A stretch of 64,000 nt of DNA from the NCBI RefSeq assembly GCF_008180445.1, contig NZ_VTER01000007.1, forward strand, positions 461,054-525,053, written 5' to 3'. Origin of the DNA: Bacillus_AB infantis_B. GTDB lineage: Bacteria > Bacillota > Bacilli > Bacillales > Cytobacillaceae. The notes under the pieces were generated by a model. The model ran no database searches and was not told the DNA's origin. It was given only the letters and a program-made list of their open reading frames with translations. This document shows, piece after piece, positions 8,601 to 16,824 of the stretch; positions within the stretch are counted from its first letter, which is position 1; every line of letters begins with the position of its first letter. The position numbers were made by a program, and so were the translations under genes.

Positions 8601-10298
8601 GGAACAGCGACAATTACGGTAAAAGCTGATGACGGACGCGGCGGAACGGTCGAAGAAAGCTTTACGATAACAATAGAGCAGCCGAACCGTGCTCCAGTAG
8701 TGGCCAAAGAAATGATTGACCAGAAGGTGATGGCAGGAGGACCTCCGATGATACTGGATTTGAGCCAGGTATTTGGGGATGCCGACGGGGACGCCCTCAC
8801 GATGACAGCAGCCTCATCAGACGGCACAATAGCGTCAGCGGAGGTTGCCGGAAATGACCTAAAGGTGACAGTGTTAAGCGCTGGGACAGCCACCATCACG
8901 GTAAAAGCTGATGACGGACGCGGCGGAACGGTGGAAGAAAGTTTCACGATAACAATAGAGCGTCCGAACCGCGCGCCTGTATTGGCAAAGGAAATAGTCA
9001 ATCAGACGGCTGTGGCTGGGGAAGCACCGTTTATGATAGATATAAGCAATGTCTTTTCAGATCCTGATGGAGACAAACTTACTCTGACAGCCATCTCCAA
9101 CAATAGCGGAATTGCAGCAGTGGAAGTGAACGGAACATATCTGAAATTAACGCCGTTAAATAAAGGAAGAGCCGTGATCAGTGTTACAGCAGCTGACGGC
9201 CGGGGCGGGAGTGAAGAGGAAAGCTTTTTCATCACAGTAGAGCAGCCGAATCATGCTCCTTCAGTCAAGAATGAAATTTCGGACCAGAAAGTGATGGCGG
9301 GAGGACCGCCGATATTATTAGACTTGAACGGGACGTTCGGAGATGAGGACGGAGACGCACTCACAATAACAGCATCCACTTCAGACAGCTCAGTAGCGGA
9401 AGCAGAAGTAGACGGGACAACCCTCAAGTTAACTACGCTGAGCGCCGGGACAACCACAGTCAAAGTAAAAGCTGATGACGGACGCGGAGGAACGGTGGAA
9501 GAAAGCTTTACCGTTACCATAGAGGCGCCAAACCGGGCCCCGATTGTGATAACTGGAATATCGGATCAGACAGTTTTAACTGGAGAACCTCCGTTTACAG
9601 TGGATTTAAGCAATGTATTTGAAGATGCAGACGGAGACACACTTACATTAACGGCCACTTCGTCAAATGTAGGAGTATCGACCGCAGTGGTTTCGGGAAC
9701 AGATCTGAAGTTAACAGCGCTAAATGCTGGAACGGCGACAATCAACGTAAAAGCAGATGACGGACGCGGAGGAACGGCAGAGGAGAGCTTTATAATCACA
9801 ATTAAACAGCCGAACTCAAGTGTTCCTGAAGAAACGGCTCCAAGCCTTTTTATATCTGAAACTATCTGGGGCGGTTTTGGTGACTTTGCTTTAGAAATTT
9901 ATAATCCTACTGTTAATCAGATTGATCTCACCAAGCTTACACTTGTGTTGGCAGATCAGAAGAAAAATTTTCGGGAATTCAGCATTAATCAATTAGGACC
10001 AGGACAAGTATTGTCCGTTGTAGATGATTTCTTCATTCTTGAAGATTTCGAAATACCATCAGAAGTATTGCGTACTTCTTTTGACTTGGTTCCTGAAGAA
10101 ACTGTTGAATACGTAAATATCCAGTTGGAATATGATGAACAAATAATTGATTCTGTAAAATACTATAAGAATAAAACGATGGTTCGAAATAGCGGAGTGA
10201 CGAAAGGTTCCACGATGTATGATGAAAACCAGTGGACTCAATATCCAATAGATGATTTTAAACATATAGGCACACATGATTTTACTCCTGTTCCTTAA
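5619..10298 (+). CDS. Giant SLH protein with nine cadherin-like repeats and a C-terminal LTD-like domain
   Basis: Wall-anchored structural or adhesive protein of 1559 residues. The start is ATG 5619 behind TTGGAGGAAAAC; a longer frame from 5568 lacks a ribosome site. Order: signal peptide (YKHSPNWRFFLSAAAG... type), three SLH motifs (~32-230), a ~320-residue region rich in short beta-strand repeats, then nine Ig/cadherin-like repeats, each 94 residues, with Asp-rich DPDGD/DADGD motifs typical of calcium-binding interdomain linkers and ending DDGRGGTVEESF. The tail (SLFISETIWGG...ALEIYNPT) resembles the lamin-tail (LTD) fold. Base 8513 is an N, but the codon is GCN, so residue 965 is Ala whatever the base. 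The minus-strand neighbour has the same architecture. The true ligand is unknown. Confidence 0.9.
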   Translation: MRYKHSPNWRFFLSAAAGVMAAGSVSPLIPYAQGISFSDVTNKDYYFQAVSSLSERGIIKGYGNGIFKPEESVTRAQAAKMLALALNLRTDHVKDPGFKDVSKNNWAYRYIAALAERGIIKGYGDQYKPNEPITRAQMAKIIALGYKFKESPLKDKRFQDVNPTDWYAGYLQPLIEKGITNGTTAKTYSPNETVSRGQMAAFIYRSELAAKPLQITAAVSGITDHNVVTDKGTFSLSANLKTWFNVENAGALKGANITFSPNGDSIDKFLSVELTAGGQAGSNSETYNHITLNGKNALINTDLIVNSDFTILKDMKINGNLETRSAVQHSFYTENISVSGKTIVSDGAATTLANSDKFYNSLSYKIAQNRYEAVAASDLKAASRVVFRNSSLGELEISKGGAIVEATGETKADSVLIRSKTRFTAESQTIIPKITIEAGVESVEINSNVEEVRIIGNGDITISGNASFGQMAASSASIVRVESTGQVGLLKTVDKDSRFILGRYTRIADMQLPAGVEPAEAISNYESVKNNIQKIGGKDNPDYVPGGATVIPNRAPAVAAEVSDQNLTAGSAPFSIELGSVFTDPDGDALQLTAVSSAADVADASLQGATLLITAVTAGASTITVTADDGRGGIVYESFIVNVEQPNSIPVVANEIADQTAVAGTAPITVDLSNVFMDADHDSLTITAESSNSGVAAASADGTTLTLTPSAPGTAAITVKADDGRGGTVEESFTITVEQPNRAPVVAKEMIDQKVMAGGPPMILDLSQVFGDADGDALTMTAASSDSTIASAEVTGNDLKVTVLSAGTATITVKADDGRGGTVEESFTITAERPNHAPILKNEIVNQTAVAGDEPSLIDLTNVFEDIDGDTLTITAGTTDAAIATAEIIGTSLKLTPLNAGRATIIITAADGRGGSQEESFYITVEQPNRAPVVAKEMIDQKVMAGGPPMILDLSQVFGDADGDXLTMTAASSDSTIASAEVAGNDLKVTVLSAGTATITVKADDGRGGTVEESFTITIEQPNRAPVVAKEMIDQKVMAGGPPMILDLSQVFGDADGDALTMTAASSDGTIASAEVAGNDLKVTVLSAGTATITVKADDGRGGTVEESFTITIERPNRAPVLAKEIVNQTAVAGEAPFMIDISNVFSDPDGDKLTLTAISNNSGIAAVEVNGTYLKLTPLNKGRAVISVTAADGRGGSEEESFFITVEQPNHAPSVKNEISDQKVMAGGPPILLDLNGTFGDEDGDALTITASTSDSSVAEAEVDGTTLKLTTLSAGTTTVKVKADDGRGGTVEESFTVTIEAPNRAPIVITGISDQTVLTGEPPFTVDLSNVFEDADGDTLTLTATSSNVGVSTAVVSGTDLKLTALNAGTATINVKADDGRGGTAEESFIITIKQPNSSVPEETAPSLFISETIWGGFGDFALEIYNPTVNQIDLTKLTLVLADQKKNFREFSINQLGPGQVLSVVDDFFILEDFEIPSEVLRTSFDLVPEETVEYVNIQLEYDEQIIDSVKYYKNKTMVRNSGVTKGSTMYDENQWTQYPIDDFKHIGTHDFTPVP
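7275..9812 (+). repeat. Nine tandem in-frame repeats, exactly 282 bp each
   Basis: Units start (Asn codon of N-x-x-P) at 7275, 7557, 7839, 8121, 8403, 8685, 8967, 9249 and 9531, with no length variation. Units 3, 5 and 6 are nearly identical in DNA (the MIDQKVMAGGPPMILDLSQV block), while the others have diverged. The recent copies explain the ambiguous base at 8513, a likely assembly or mapping problem. The copy number may vary between strains or be collapsed here. Confidence 0.95.
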
Positions 10299-10324
10299 GT
10301 AATAGCTTAATGCTTCAAACAAAC

Positions 10325-10357
10325 AGCCAGCATCATATAGAATGCTGGCTCTTTGTT
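10325..10357 (+). terminator. Terminator of the giant SLH gene
   Basis: AGCCAGCAT / ATGCTGGCT stem followed by CTTTGTT; the T-run is interrupted, so it is moderate in strength. Confidence 0.7.
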
Positions 10358-10360
10358 ATA

Positions 10361-10391
10361 TAAAAAGAAGCTGCCCTTCCAAGGCAGCTTC
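10361..10391 (-). terminator. Terminator for the convergent minus-strand unit
   Basis: Stem GAAGCTGCC / GGCAGCTTC; read on the minus strand it is followed by TTTTT. It closes the unit holding the 245-residue frame and the SLH/cadherin gene upstream of it. Confidence 0.85.
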
Positions 10392-10398
10392 CAATCTA

Positions 10399-11136
10399 TT
10401 AAGGTGTATGGTTACCCAAATTGATATATGTTGTTGGCATCAAGTCGAATTCCCCGCTCAAATTGAAGGAAGTGGACCCTGTGTCAATCCCCTTCTTCCT
10501 GATCATCGTGCCAAATTCCGGCAGGATTTCAGAAGTGGAGCCTGGTGTCCAGTTTTTATCTCCGATAACATCAACAACTGTCCCATCTTTCAAAAGCTCG
10601 AAGGCACAGATAATATAGCCGTCTTTGCCGTTGGCGGTCATGGCCAATTCATCATTGTAGTATGAGACCGGTGCGATATCAAATAAATCATAGAACGTGT
10701 AATTTATAATCATTCCATACATGCCTGGGAAAATTCCGCTGATCCTTCCATAAGATTGCGGAGGAATATCACTGTTTTTCATTATTTCCATCTGGCTGGT
10801 TTTTGTATTGTAACGGTAGCCTATTACTTGATAATTCAGCGCACTGTCATTTTTGTTATAAACCTCCAAAGCAATCCTGCCGTTTTCTCCCCTGGTGTAT
10901 TCCGAGAAAAAGACCTCAGGGCCTTGCTGTTCCTGGACGGTCAGTTCGATGAATACGGCTGTTCCATCTTCCGCTGTAATCCACCAATTCTCAATGGATC
11001 CTGTCTCACCTGGTACCATCTTAAACACTTTTCCGCTCAGAGGCTGGGTGCCGCTCTGTGTCAGCTGCCCTTTGATCTGGCGATAAACAGTCAGGTTGTT
11101 CTGGGCCGGGAAGAATGAAGTCATATCATAAGACAC
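10399..11136 (-). CDS. LTD-like domain frame, probably the severed C-terminus of the upstream SLH protein
   Basis: A 245-residue frame with a likely LTD-like fold: PEVFFSEYTRGENGRIALEVYN matches the FISE...G...ALEIYN pattern at the C-terminus of the plus-strand SLH giant. It has no signal peptide of its own. It lies in the same reading frame as the upstream 1158-residue SLH protein, and only one TAA (11170-11172) separates them: the 11 codons from 11137 to 11169 are open (KKITAKKGIAD). The nearest start is GTG 11136 with AAGGGA nine bases before it, so separate translation is possible, but an unexported LTD fragment makes little sense. Alternatives are a nonsense mutation, stop-codon readthrough or a sequencing error. 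There is no terminator between the two frames; one follows this frame. Confidence 0.75.
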   Translation of the reverse strand: MSYDMTSFFPAQNNLTVYRQIKGQLTQSGTQPLSGKVFKMVPGETGSIENWWITAEDGTAVFIELTVQEQQGPEVFFSEYTRGENGRIALEVYNKNDSALNYQVIGYRYNTKTSQMEIMKNSDIPPQSYGRISGIFPGMYGMIINYTFYDLFDIAPVSYYNDELAMTANGKDGYIICAFELLKDGTVVDVIGDKNWTPGSTSEILPEFGTMIRKKGIDTGSTSFNLSGEFDLMPTTYINLGNHTP

Positions 11137-11169
11137 ATCTGCAATTCCCTTTTTTGCCGTGATTTTTTT

Positions 11170-14100
11170 TTATTGAGCGACTTTGGCGACGTTTACTCTA
11201 ATAGCGGCTGTTGCTGTCCCGCCGTTGCCGTCATCTGCCTGGACAGTGACAGTCGTTTTTCCATAGCCTGTTTCCGGCATAAGGGTCAGGAGATTCCCAT
11301 TGATGCTGGCATTGACAAGGGCTCCGTCCGCTGCCGTTACTGAATAGGTCAACTGATTGCCGTCGGAGTCAGAGAATAATTGGTCAATTGAAAACTGATT
11401 TCCCGGCACCCCTGCCCCAATGACCTGTTCAGGGATAGAGCCGGACACTGAAGGCGCAGCGTTCGATGAAACGGTAACCTTGAAAGTGGTGCTGACCTTG
11501 TTGCCGGAAGCATCGGCTGCTGTCACGGTGATGACAGCATTCCCATCCTGGACGCCGGTGACTGTGAGTGTACTGCCGGATATTTTAGCGTCTGAACTAG
11601 AAGGATTGGATGATTCTGCCTCATAGATGAGTTCATCCTGCTCCGGATCAGTGAACACATCAGCAAGATCGATGACAATTTCATCAGCCGGCTTTGACTT
11701 CCTGTCCCCGATTACCTGCTGAACAACAGGTGCTTCGTTTGGTTTTACTGTAACACTGAAAGCTTGAGAGACAGTTCCTCCAAAAGAATCAGAAGCTGTG
11801 ACAGTCAAAGTAGTTTCCCCAGTCCCAATCGAAGAGATTTTTAAGACCTTTCCAGTGAGCGCCGCTTGAGCGATGCTGGAGTCCGCTGATACGGCAATGA
11901 ATGATAATTCATCACCATCAGAGTCAGTGAAATTATGGGACAAATCAATAATCCCGGCTGCACTCCCCAAGGAAAGCGTCTGATCTGCAATCAGGCTGGC
12001 AACAGGATTCCTGTTGATCCGCACAGTAAAGCTTCTGGATGTCTTCCCGCCTTTTCCATCCTCAGCTGTAACAGTAATGACGGAAGTTCCGGCAGCTTCA
12101 GGCCTTATTTTCAATACAGAACCGCTGACGGCTGCACCTGCTATGGAAGCATCCTGTGATTTAGCTTTATAGGTCAAAGCATCTCCATCAGGATCGCTGA
12201 ACACGCTGGCAAGATCAATTGTTTTTTCTCCAGAACCGAGGGTAAGAATCTGATCAGCGATGGAAGCCCCCGCTGGTGCCTGGTTGACATTGATTGTAAA
12301 AGAAATCTCTGCAGAACCGCCTTTTCCGTCCCTGGCTTTGATGGTTATGGCTGAATCACCGGGTCCGGCAGGCTGCAATTTGACAACTGTACCGTCCAGT
12401 GAAGCGCCGGCAACGGAAGGGTGGCTTGACGTCACTTCATAGGTTAAAGAATCGCCGTCAGGATCCCGGAAAACATTCTTTATATCTATTTCTATATCCG
12501 GTTCGCCAATCGTCCCGGTCTGGTCGATAATGTTCAGAAACGCTTCAGGAGCGCGGTTCACCAGCACTTGCAATGTCTTGCTGATGGTTCCTCCGCGGCC
12601 GTCATCCGCTGTCACTGTGACTGTAGCAGTGCCTGCACCGGCAGCAGAAATAGAAAGTGTACTAGCATCGATATCAGCCTCAGCTATGGCGGGATTGTCT
12701 GATACAGCTGTATAGGTCAGCGTGTCGCCATCTCCGTCCTGGAAATAAGAGGATAAATCAAGCGTCCCGTCTGCAGAGCCAAGTGTCAGGGTTTGGGCAG
12801 GAAGCTCTGTACCGGACGGCTTTGTATTTACAAATACACTAAATCGTGAAACAGCGGACTGCTTCCCGTCAGTTGCAGACATCTGGATGAGTGCTGTACC
12901 CGCAGCTGCAGGTGTGATGGTCAGCTGTGTTCCAGTCAGCTGCACGGCGGCCACCCCGGGTGCCCGCGACATGGCTGTAAGGGTAAGGGGCTCTTGATCG
13001 GCATCAGTGAAAACCTCTGATACGTCGATCACAATAGGGCCGTCTTCCAGGTTAATGGTTTTATTTGATACCGGGTTTGCCTGCACAGGAGGATTATTCC
13101 TTGGTGCAGCAGCCGGATTGGCCGTCCCGTTCAGGCTGGCGACCTGGGACTGGACTGCTTCAAAGTTCTTTACAACCTGCTGCGCCTCCACTTTTGCCGG
13201 TGTCACAAGGTTCTGTATCTGCATATTAGACCCGATCGTCAGGCTGGTCTTTGGCTGGGTGATAGATAAGGTCTGAACCTGTCCTATGTGATCCAGTGAA
13301 ACAGGAACGGTGGAGCTCACCTCTAATTTATTTATATTCCCCGATCCCGTGAGATTCAGTGCTTGGCTGTTGGAAATAGTGAGAGAATCAATATTAGCCT
13401 GCAGATTGACCTGGCTTGCGCTGCCTGTAATGGATACCTTCGGAAAAGTCACGCCGGAATCTGCGGTGATAGTAGCATTAGTATGAATAGCAAGCTCTCC
13501 AACAGCAGAATGGCCGAGCGATTCGACCCGCACTTCAGGCTTATTCACATCCACAGTTCCTAAACGGGAATCCTTGAACACAACCGTATTTGAATCACCG
13601 CCATTAACCAGGGTTTTCCCATGGACGATGGCATCTTCCATATAAAAGTCATTCTCTACTTCTTTTGCAATCTCTAAATTCCCCATGATGGTGAGATTCT
13701 TCAGGGACAGGAAATCGCCTGCCACTTTTACATTCCCTTCAATCACAGCGCCTTTCCCGTCAAATAGCAGGTTTCCTGAAAACTCCGCCGCATGTTCGGC
13801 AGCAGGCTTCCCGCTGGCCTTGATTTCAACTGAGGCAATTTTCTCTATTACATGATCTTCAGCATGATAGTGAATGACTGCATCTTTAAGAATCTGGGCA
13901 TTGTCTGGAGTGAGCCATTTTTTCTGTTCAGGAGAGAGCAGAAAGCTTCCTTTATCTGTAACGAGCTTATCCTCTGTAATCTCTTTAATGACAGCGGCAG
14001 ACCGAAGGGTTTTGACAGCCTGTTCGCTTCTATATATAAATGTCGCCATCTGGCCGCGGGTCACGATTTGGGAAGGTGAAAAAGTGTTAGCCGTCGTTCC

Positions 14101-14646
14101 GAGCGTGATTTTGTTTTCAATCAGCGGCTGCACATAGCCTGCAAACCAGTCTTTAGCATGCACATCAGTAAAGCGCTGATCCTTCAGCGGGCTTTCCTGC
14201 AGTTTAAAAGCAAGCGTCAGAATTTTTGCCAGCTGTGCCCGGGTAATCGGGTCATTCGGCTTGAACTGGCTGCCATAGCCATGAAGGATTCCGGCATTAT
14301 TCAGGGCGGTGATATAGCGATAGGCCCAATTGGTCTTTGGTACATCCTTGAATCCTGGATCTTTTAATTGATCGGTCTTCAAATTTAAAGCTAAAGCAGC
14401 CATTTTGGCAGCTTGAGCCCTTGTAACCATTTCGCCAGGCTTGAATTCCCCCTGTCCGAAGCCCTTCACAATTCCTCTTTTAGAAAAGCTGGTGACCGCT
14501 TCGTAGTAATAATCCTTTGGTGCTACATCAGAAAAAAGCACAGGCTGCTGTGCGCCTGCAAACTGGGGTGATACGGCACTTGCGACCATAACACCTGTTA
14601 CAGAAGCCGCCATAAATTTACGGTAAGATTTATGCTTATCTAGCAT
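11170..14646 (-). CDS. Large SLH protein with about seven cadherin-like repeats
   Basis: Surface protein of 1158 residues, the architectural twin of the plus-strand giant. Start ATG 14646 follows GAGGGA; a GTG 15 bases upstream overlaps that ribosome site. Order: signal peptide (KSYRKFMAASVTG..., near GAQ), three SLH motifs (~35-225), a ~300-residue beta-rich region, then about seven ~90-residue repeats with N-x-x-P starts and DPDGD/DSDGD motifs (for example FSDPDGDALTY). The frame stops after VNVAKVAQ in a TAA followed by eight A's. The next frame downstream, in phase, supplies the LTD-like tail that the plus-strand relative has fused. Repeats here are divergent in DNA, so this copy is the older array. 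The function is probably adhesive or structural. Confidence 0.88.
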   Translation of the reverse strand: MLDKHKSYRKFMAASVTGVMVASAVSPQFAGAQQPVLFSDVAPKDYYYEAVTSFSKRGIVKGFGQGEFKPGEMVTRAQAAKMAALALNLKTDQLKDPGFKDVPKTNWAYRYITALNNAGILHGYGSQFKPNDPITRAQLAKILTLAFKLQESPLKDQRFTDVHAKDWFAGYVQPLIENKITLGTTANTFSPSQIVTRGQMATFIYRSEQAVKTLRSAAVIKEITEDKLVTDKGSFLLSPEQKKWLTPDNAQILKDAVIHYHAEDHVIEKIASVEIKASGKPAAEHAAEFSGNLLFDGKGAVIEGNVKVAGDFLSLKNLTIMGNLEIAKEVENDFYMEDAIVHGKTLVNGGDSNTVVFKDSRLGTVDVNKPEVRVESLGHSAVGELAIHTNATITADSGVTFPKVSITGSASQVNLQANIDSLTISNSQALNLTGSGNINKLEVSSTVPVSLDHIGQVQTLSITQPKTSLTIGSNMQIQNLVTPAKVEAQQVVKNFEAVQSQVASLNGTANPAAAPRNNPPVQANPVSNKTINLEDGPIVIDVSEVFTDADQEPLTLTAMSRAPGVAAVQLTGTQLTITPAAAGTALIQMSATDGKQSAVSRFSVFVNTKPSGTELPAQTLTLGSADGTLDLSSYFQDGDGDTLTYTAVSDNPAIAEADIDASTLSISAAGAGTATVTVTADDGRGGTISKTLQVLVNRAPEAFLNIIDQTGTIGEPDIEIDIKNVFRDPDGDSLTYEVTSSHPSVAGASLDGTVVKLQPAGPGDSAITIKARDGKGGSAEISFTINVNQAPAGASIADQILTLGSGEKTIDLASVFSDPDGDALTYKAKSQDASIAGAAVSGSVLKIRPEAAGTSVITVTAEDGKGGKTSRSFTVRINRNPVASLIADQTLSLGSAAGIIDLSHNFTDSDGDELSFIAVSADSSIAQAALTGKVLKISSIGTGETTLTVTASDSFGGTVSQAFSVTVKPNEAPVVQQVIGDRKSKPADEIVIDLADVFTDPEQDELIYEAESSNPSSSDAKISGSTLTVTGVQDGNAVITVTAADASGNKVSTTFKVTVSSNAAPSVSGSIPEQVIGAGVPGNQFSIDQLFSDSDGNQLTYSVTAADGALVNASINGNLLTLMPETGYGKTTVTVQADDGNGGTATAAIRVNVAKVAQ

Positions 14647-14831
14647 AGAGTTTTCCCTCACAAGTCATAAGATATAGCAAAAGGTAAAAGACAGATTGAT
14701 AGAGTCATTTTTATCGTTCACTATATTAAATATCGGCTGATTCAGGACAGGATTTAGCTGGAGATAGGAGGAATGACCTAATTCTTGCGAATCAGCAGGT
14801 GAATTTTTCATTATTCTATCTTTAGCAAAAG

Positions 14832-14957
14832 GATTCCGCCTAATGTTTTGCTGATTCGCCTTAAAATCATGATGATTCGCCCTAAAAACTCATTGATTCT
14901 ACCCAAATTCAAGGTGATTCGCCCCAAAATTTCAATTATTCGCCCAACTATACATTT
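14832..14957 (+). repeat. Six tandem imperfect 21-bp units (GATTCGCCC-type)
   Basis: Units begin at 14832, 14853, 14874, 14895, 14916 and 14937 with the consensus GATTCGCCCYAAAA plus seven variable bases. The period is strict. A 63-codon frame across it (start 14848) merely reads the repeat as IRPK-type heptads and is not taken as a gene. A reverse-complement piece (GCGAATCAGCA) lies near 14785. The tract fills most of the space between the divergent SLH gene and the transglycosylase-like gene. No other feature is seen in 14647-15040. Confidence 0.85.
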
Positions 14958-15040
14958 TTTACCAAAACGCACCCTCCATAATGACAAATATTTCTACCCA
15001 ATCTCTCATTATGTTAAAATACTGGAAGAGGAGGGATAGC

Positions 15041-16528
15041 ATGAAATCTCAAAAACTAGTGAAAATGGCTGCGGCCGGTGTATTTATGCTCAGCCTGGGT
15101 GCAGGTGCAGGTGCAGGTGCAGGAGTACATGCTGAAGGAGTGACAAAGGCATCTTCTTCTGTCCAGCCGCTGATTACGGCAGCAAATGCCCAGGTGAATA
15201 TTGCCGAGGTGCAGAAGATGCTGCGCGAGGTGGCTGTTCAGAAAGGCATCCCGGCAGAAATCCTGAAGGCAATCGCTTATGTGGAAACAGGTATGATGCA
15301 GTTCAACGGCAATGGATCCCCGATCATTTCCAATGACGGCGGAATCGGCATCATGCAGCTGACGCTGACACCGGAAGAAATCAGCCAATATAACGTTGAT
15401 GTGGAAAGGTTGAAAAAGGATACGCGCTACAATATTGAGCAGGGGGCCGACCAGCTGCTGCGCAAGTGGAATAACAGCAATCTTCCGCAGGTGAACAAGC
15501 ATGAAAAAGAGAAGATTGAAGATTGGTATTTTGCAGTCATGAGCTATAATGGGCTCTCCAAACGAAATGACCCGAACCATGCAGGCGGCAATGCCTACCA
15601 GGAGAAGGTATTCCAGACAATCAGGGAAAACAGCCTGGTGGAACTGGGGGAAACGCCGAAGCTGGATATCCGCTATCCGGATGCATCACGTCCTGAGCTG
15701 ATGACATTCCCTGCAGGAGTAGACTATACGTGGCCTACCAGCACAAAGACAACACAAAACTATAAGAACAAAGCAGTCGCTTATACATATAACACTGCGC
15801 GTTCTACCTCCAACCTGCGTGATTCCATAACTGATGCGACGCCGGAAGCAGTCCTGCATTATACACCGGTTGAAATCACAGGCGGACCTTACGAAAGCGG
15901 ATCGAGCATCTATAACCAATATGTATTCTACAAAGTGAAGGGGACAGGCTTCGAAGGGTATATGGCATCCTCCAATCTTGTCACATCCAATGAGATAACC
16001 TATTTCAAGGATGTATATAATAAGGAAGTCTCCCGGGCAGTAACCTTCCTGCAGACGAGGGATACTATCAATGGCTATACTGACGGCACCTATCGCCCTG
16101 AAGTGAAGCTGCTGCGCTATCATGCTGCCAAGCTGATTGTCCAGGCGCTGGACCTGAAGCTGCCGGCAGGCTATAAGATGAAAGCTGATGATATGAAGCC
16201 GGGCAGCCCGGGCTATGAATATATGCTCATCGCGGAAGCGAACGGCATCATGGGAGCAGGCGGAAAGCTCAAGCCTTATGATCCGCTTACAAGATCGGAA
16301 ATGGCGAGTATTCTGGTCCGTTCATTCGGGGACACCTATAACCAGCCGCCAGCAGGCTATCATTTCGCTGGAATCGCTCCATTCCATCCAAACCGCACGG
16401 ATATCAGCAAGCTTGCTTATAACAAAATCACCAACTCGGTTCCATACAACGGAAACAATACAGTCGACCGCGGCCAATACGCGCTCTTCCTCGAACGTTC
16501 CGTTAAGATGAAGGAAGCGAAAAACTAG
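15041..16528 (+). CDS. Lytic-transglycosylase-like protein with SLH anchor
   Basis: Predicted wall lytic enzyme. The start is ATG 15041 with GAGGAGGG seven bases upstream; an in-frame ATG at 14981 lacks one. The 495 residues contain a signal peptide with an unusual Gly-Ala run, a lysozyme-like/SLT domain at ~45-200 (AYVETGMMQF with the presumed catalytic Glu, GIGIMQLT, YNIEQGADQLL, AVMSYNG), an SH3-like segment (NLRDSITDATPEAVL, ~265-325) and SLH motifs to the end (YFKDVYNKEVSRAV, DPLTRSEMASILVRSF, VDRGQYALFLER). It runs divergently from the minus-strand SLH giant across the 21-bp repeat tract. Substrate cleavage itself is inferred from the fold. Confidence 0.85.
   Translation: MKSQKLVKMAAAGVFMLSLGAGAGAGAGVHAEGVTKASSSVQPLITAANAQVNIAEVQKMLREVAVQKGIPAEILKAIAYVETGMMQFNGNGSPIISNDGGIGIMQLTLTPEEISQYNVDVERLKKDTRYNIEQGADQLLRKWNNSNLPQVNKHEKEKIEDWYFAVMSYNGLSKRNDPNHAGGNAYQEKVFQTIRENSLVELGETPKLDIRYPDASRPELMTFPAGVDYTWPTSTKTTQNYKNKAVAYTYNTARSTSNLRDSITDATPEAVLHYTPVEITGGPYESGSSIYNQYVFYKVKGTGFEGYMASSNLVTSNEITYFKDVYNKEVSRAVTFLQTRDTINGYTDGTYRPEVKLLRYHAAKLIVQALDLKLPAGYKMKADDMKPGSPGYEYMLIAEANGIMGAGGKLKPYDPLTRSEMASILVRSFGDTYNQPPAGYHFAGIAPFHPNRTDISKLAYNKITNSVPYNGNNTVDRGQYALFLERSVKMKEAKN
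15098..15124 (+). repeat. GGTGCA hexanucleotide microsatellite in a signal peptide
   Basis: Four GGTGCA copies plus a partial one encode (Gly-Ala)n inside the hydrophobic core. Slippage would add or remove two residues without shifting frame, which would tune export rather than switch it off. Confidence 0.85.
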
Positions 16529-16593
16529 TATCTAAAAAAATAGGGTGGAGTATCTTAGGTCTGCTTTCAGACAGCCCAATAAATTACAAAACC

Positions 16594-16682
16594 CTGTTGA
16601 TCTTCGTTCCAGGCACGCAGACTCCAGCGGGATTGCAGCGCCGCCCCGCAAAAAGCGAAGTGCCTGCAGCGGAAATCAACAG
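16594..16682. repeat. Inverted-repeat intergenic element (GTTGAT...ATCAAC type)
   Basis: Outer arms CTGTTGAT / ATCAACAG enclose CAGGCACGC and GAAGTGCCTG, giving one long imperfect hairpin of 89 bases. It resembles the GTTGATTTCCGCTGC-type dispersed elements I know from Bacillaceae intergenic regions, here in a short form. That family assignment is from memory. Confidence 0.55.
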
Positions 16683-16710
16683 CTCCATTAAAAATAATAG
16701 TTTATATCTT

Positions 16711-16737
16711 AGCGCCGGCCAAAACCCCGGCGCTTTT
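16711..16737 (+). terminator. Terminator upstream of the sigma-factor unit
   Basis: Stem AGCGCCGG / CCGGCGCT with a short T-run, 180 bases after the transglycosylase-like gene. Confidence 0.75.
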
Positions 16738-16762
16738 CCATGCCCACCAAAAAAATAAAATC

Positions 16763-16786
16763 AACCTTCTCCCCCCATGCCTCGTC
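16763..16786 (+). promoter_or_regulatory. Candidate ECF-type autoregulatory promoter
   Basis: AAC (16763-16765), 17 bases, then CGTC (16783-16786) fits the AAC...CGTC layout of promoters read by SigV/SigM/SigX-class sigma factors. It sits ~40 bases before the sigma gene, where such genes usually activate themselves. Confidence 0.5.
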
Positions 16787-16824
16787 TAAAAAATAAACAA
16801 AGATCCCTGAGAGGAGGGACATGA

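Noticed and set aside
7658..9799. Several long minus-strand ORFs within the giant SLH gene
   Set aside because: They are antisense shadows of the 282-bp repeats; they recur with the same period and have no start signals.
11160..11175. Programmed frameshift or transcript slippage joining the SLH giant to the LTD frame
   Set aside because: The A-run follows the stop codon and both frames are the same, so slippage cannot bypass the TAA; readthrough or mutation is needed.
14848..15039. 63-residue ORF with IRPK heptads
   Set aside because: It only translates the 21-bp tandem repeat, lacks a ribosome site and overlaps the next gene's upstream region.
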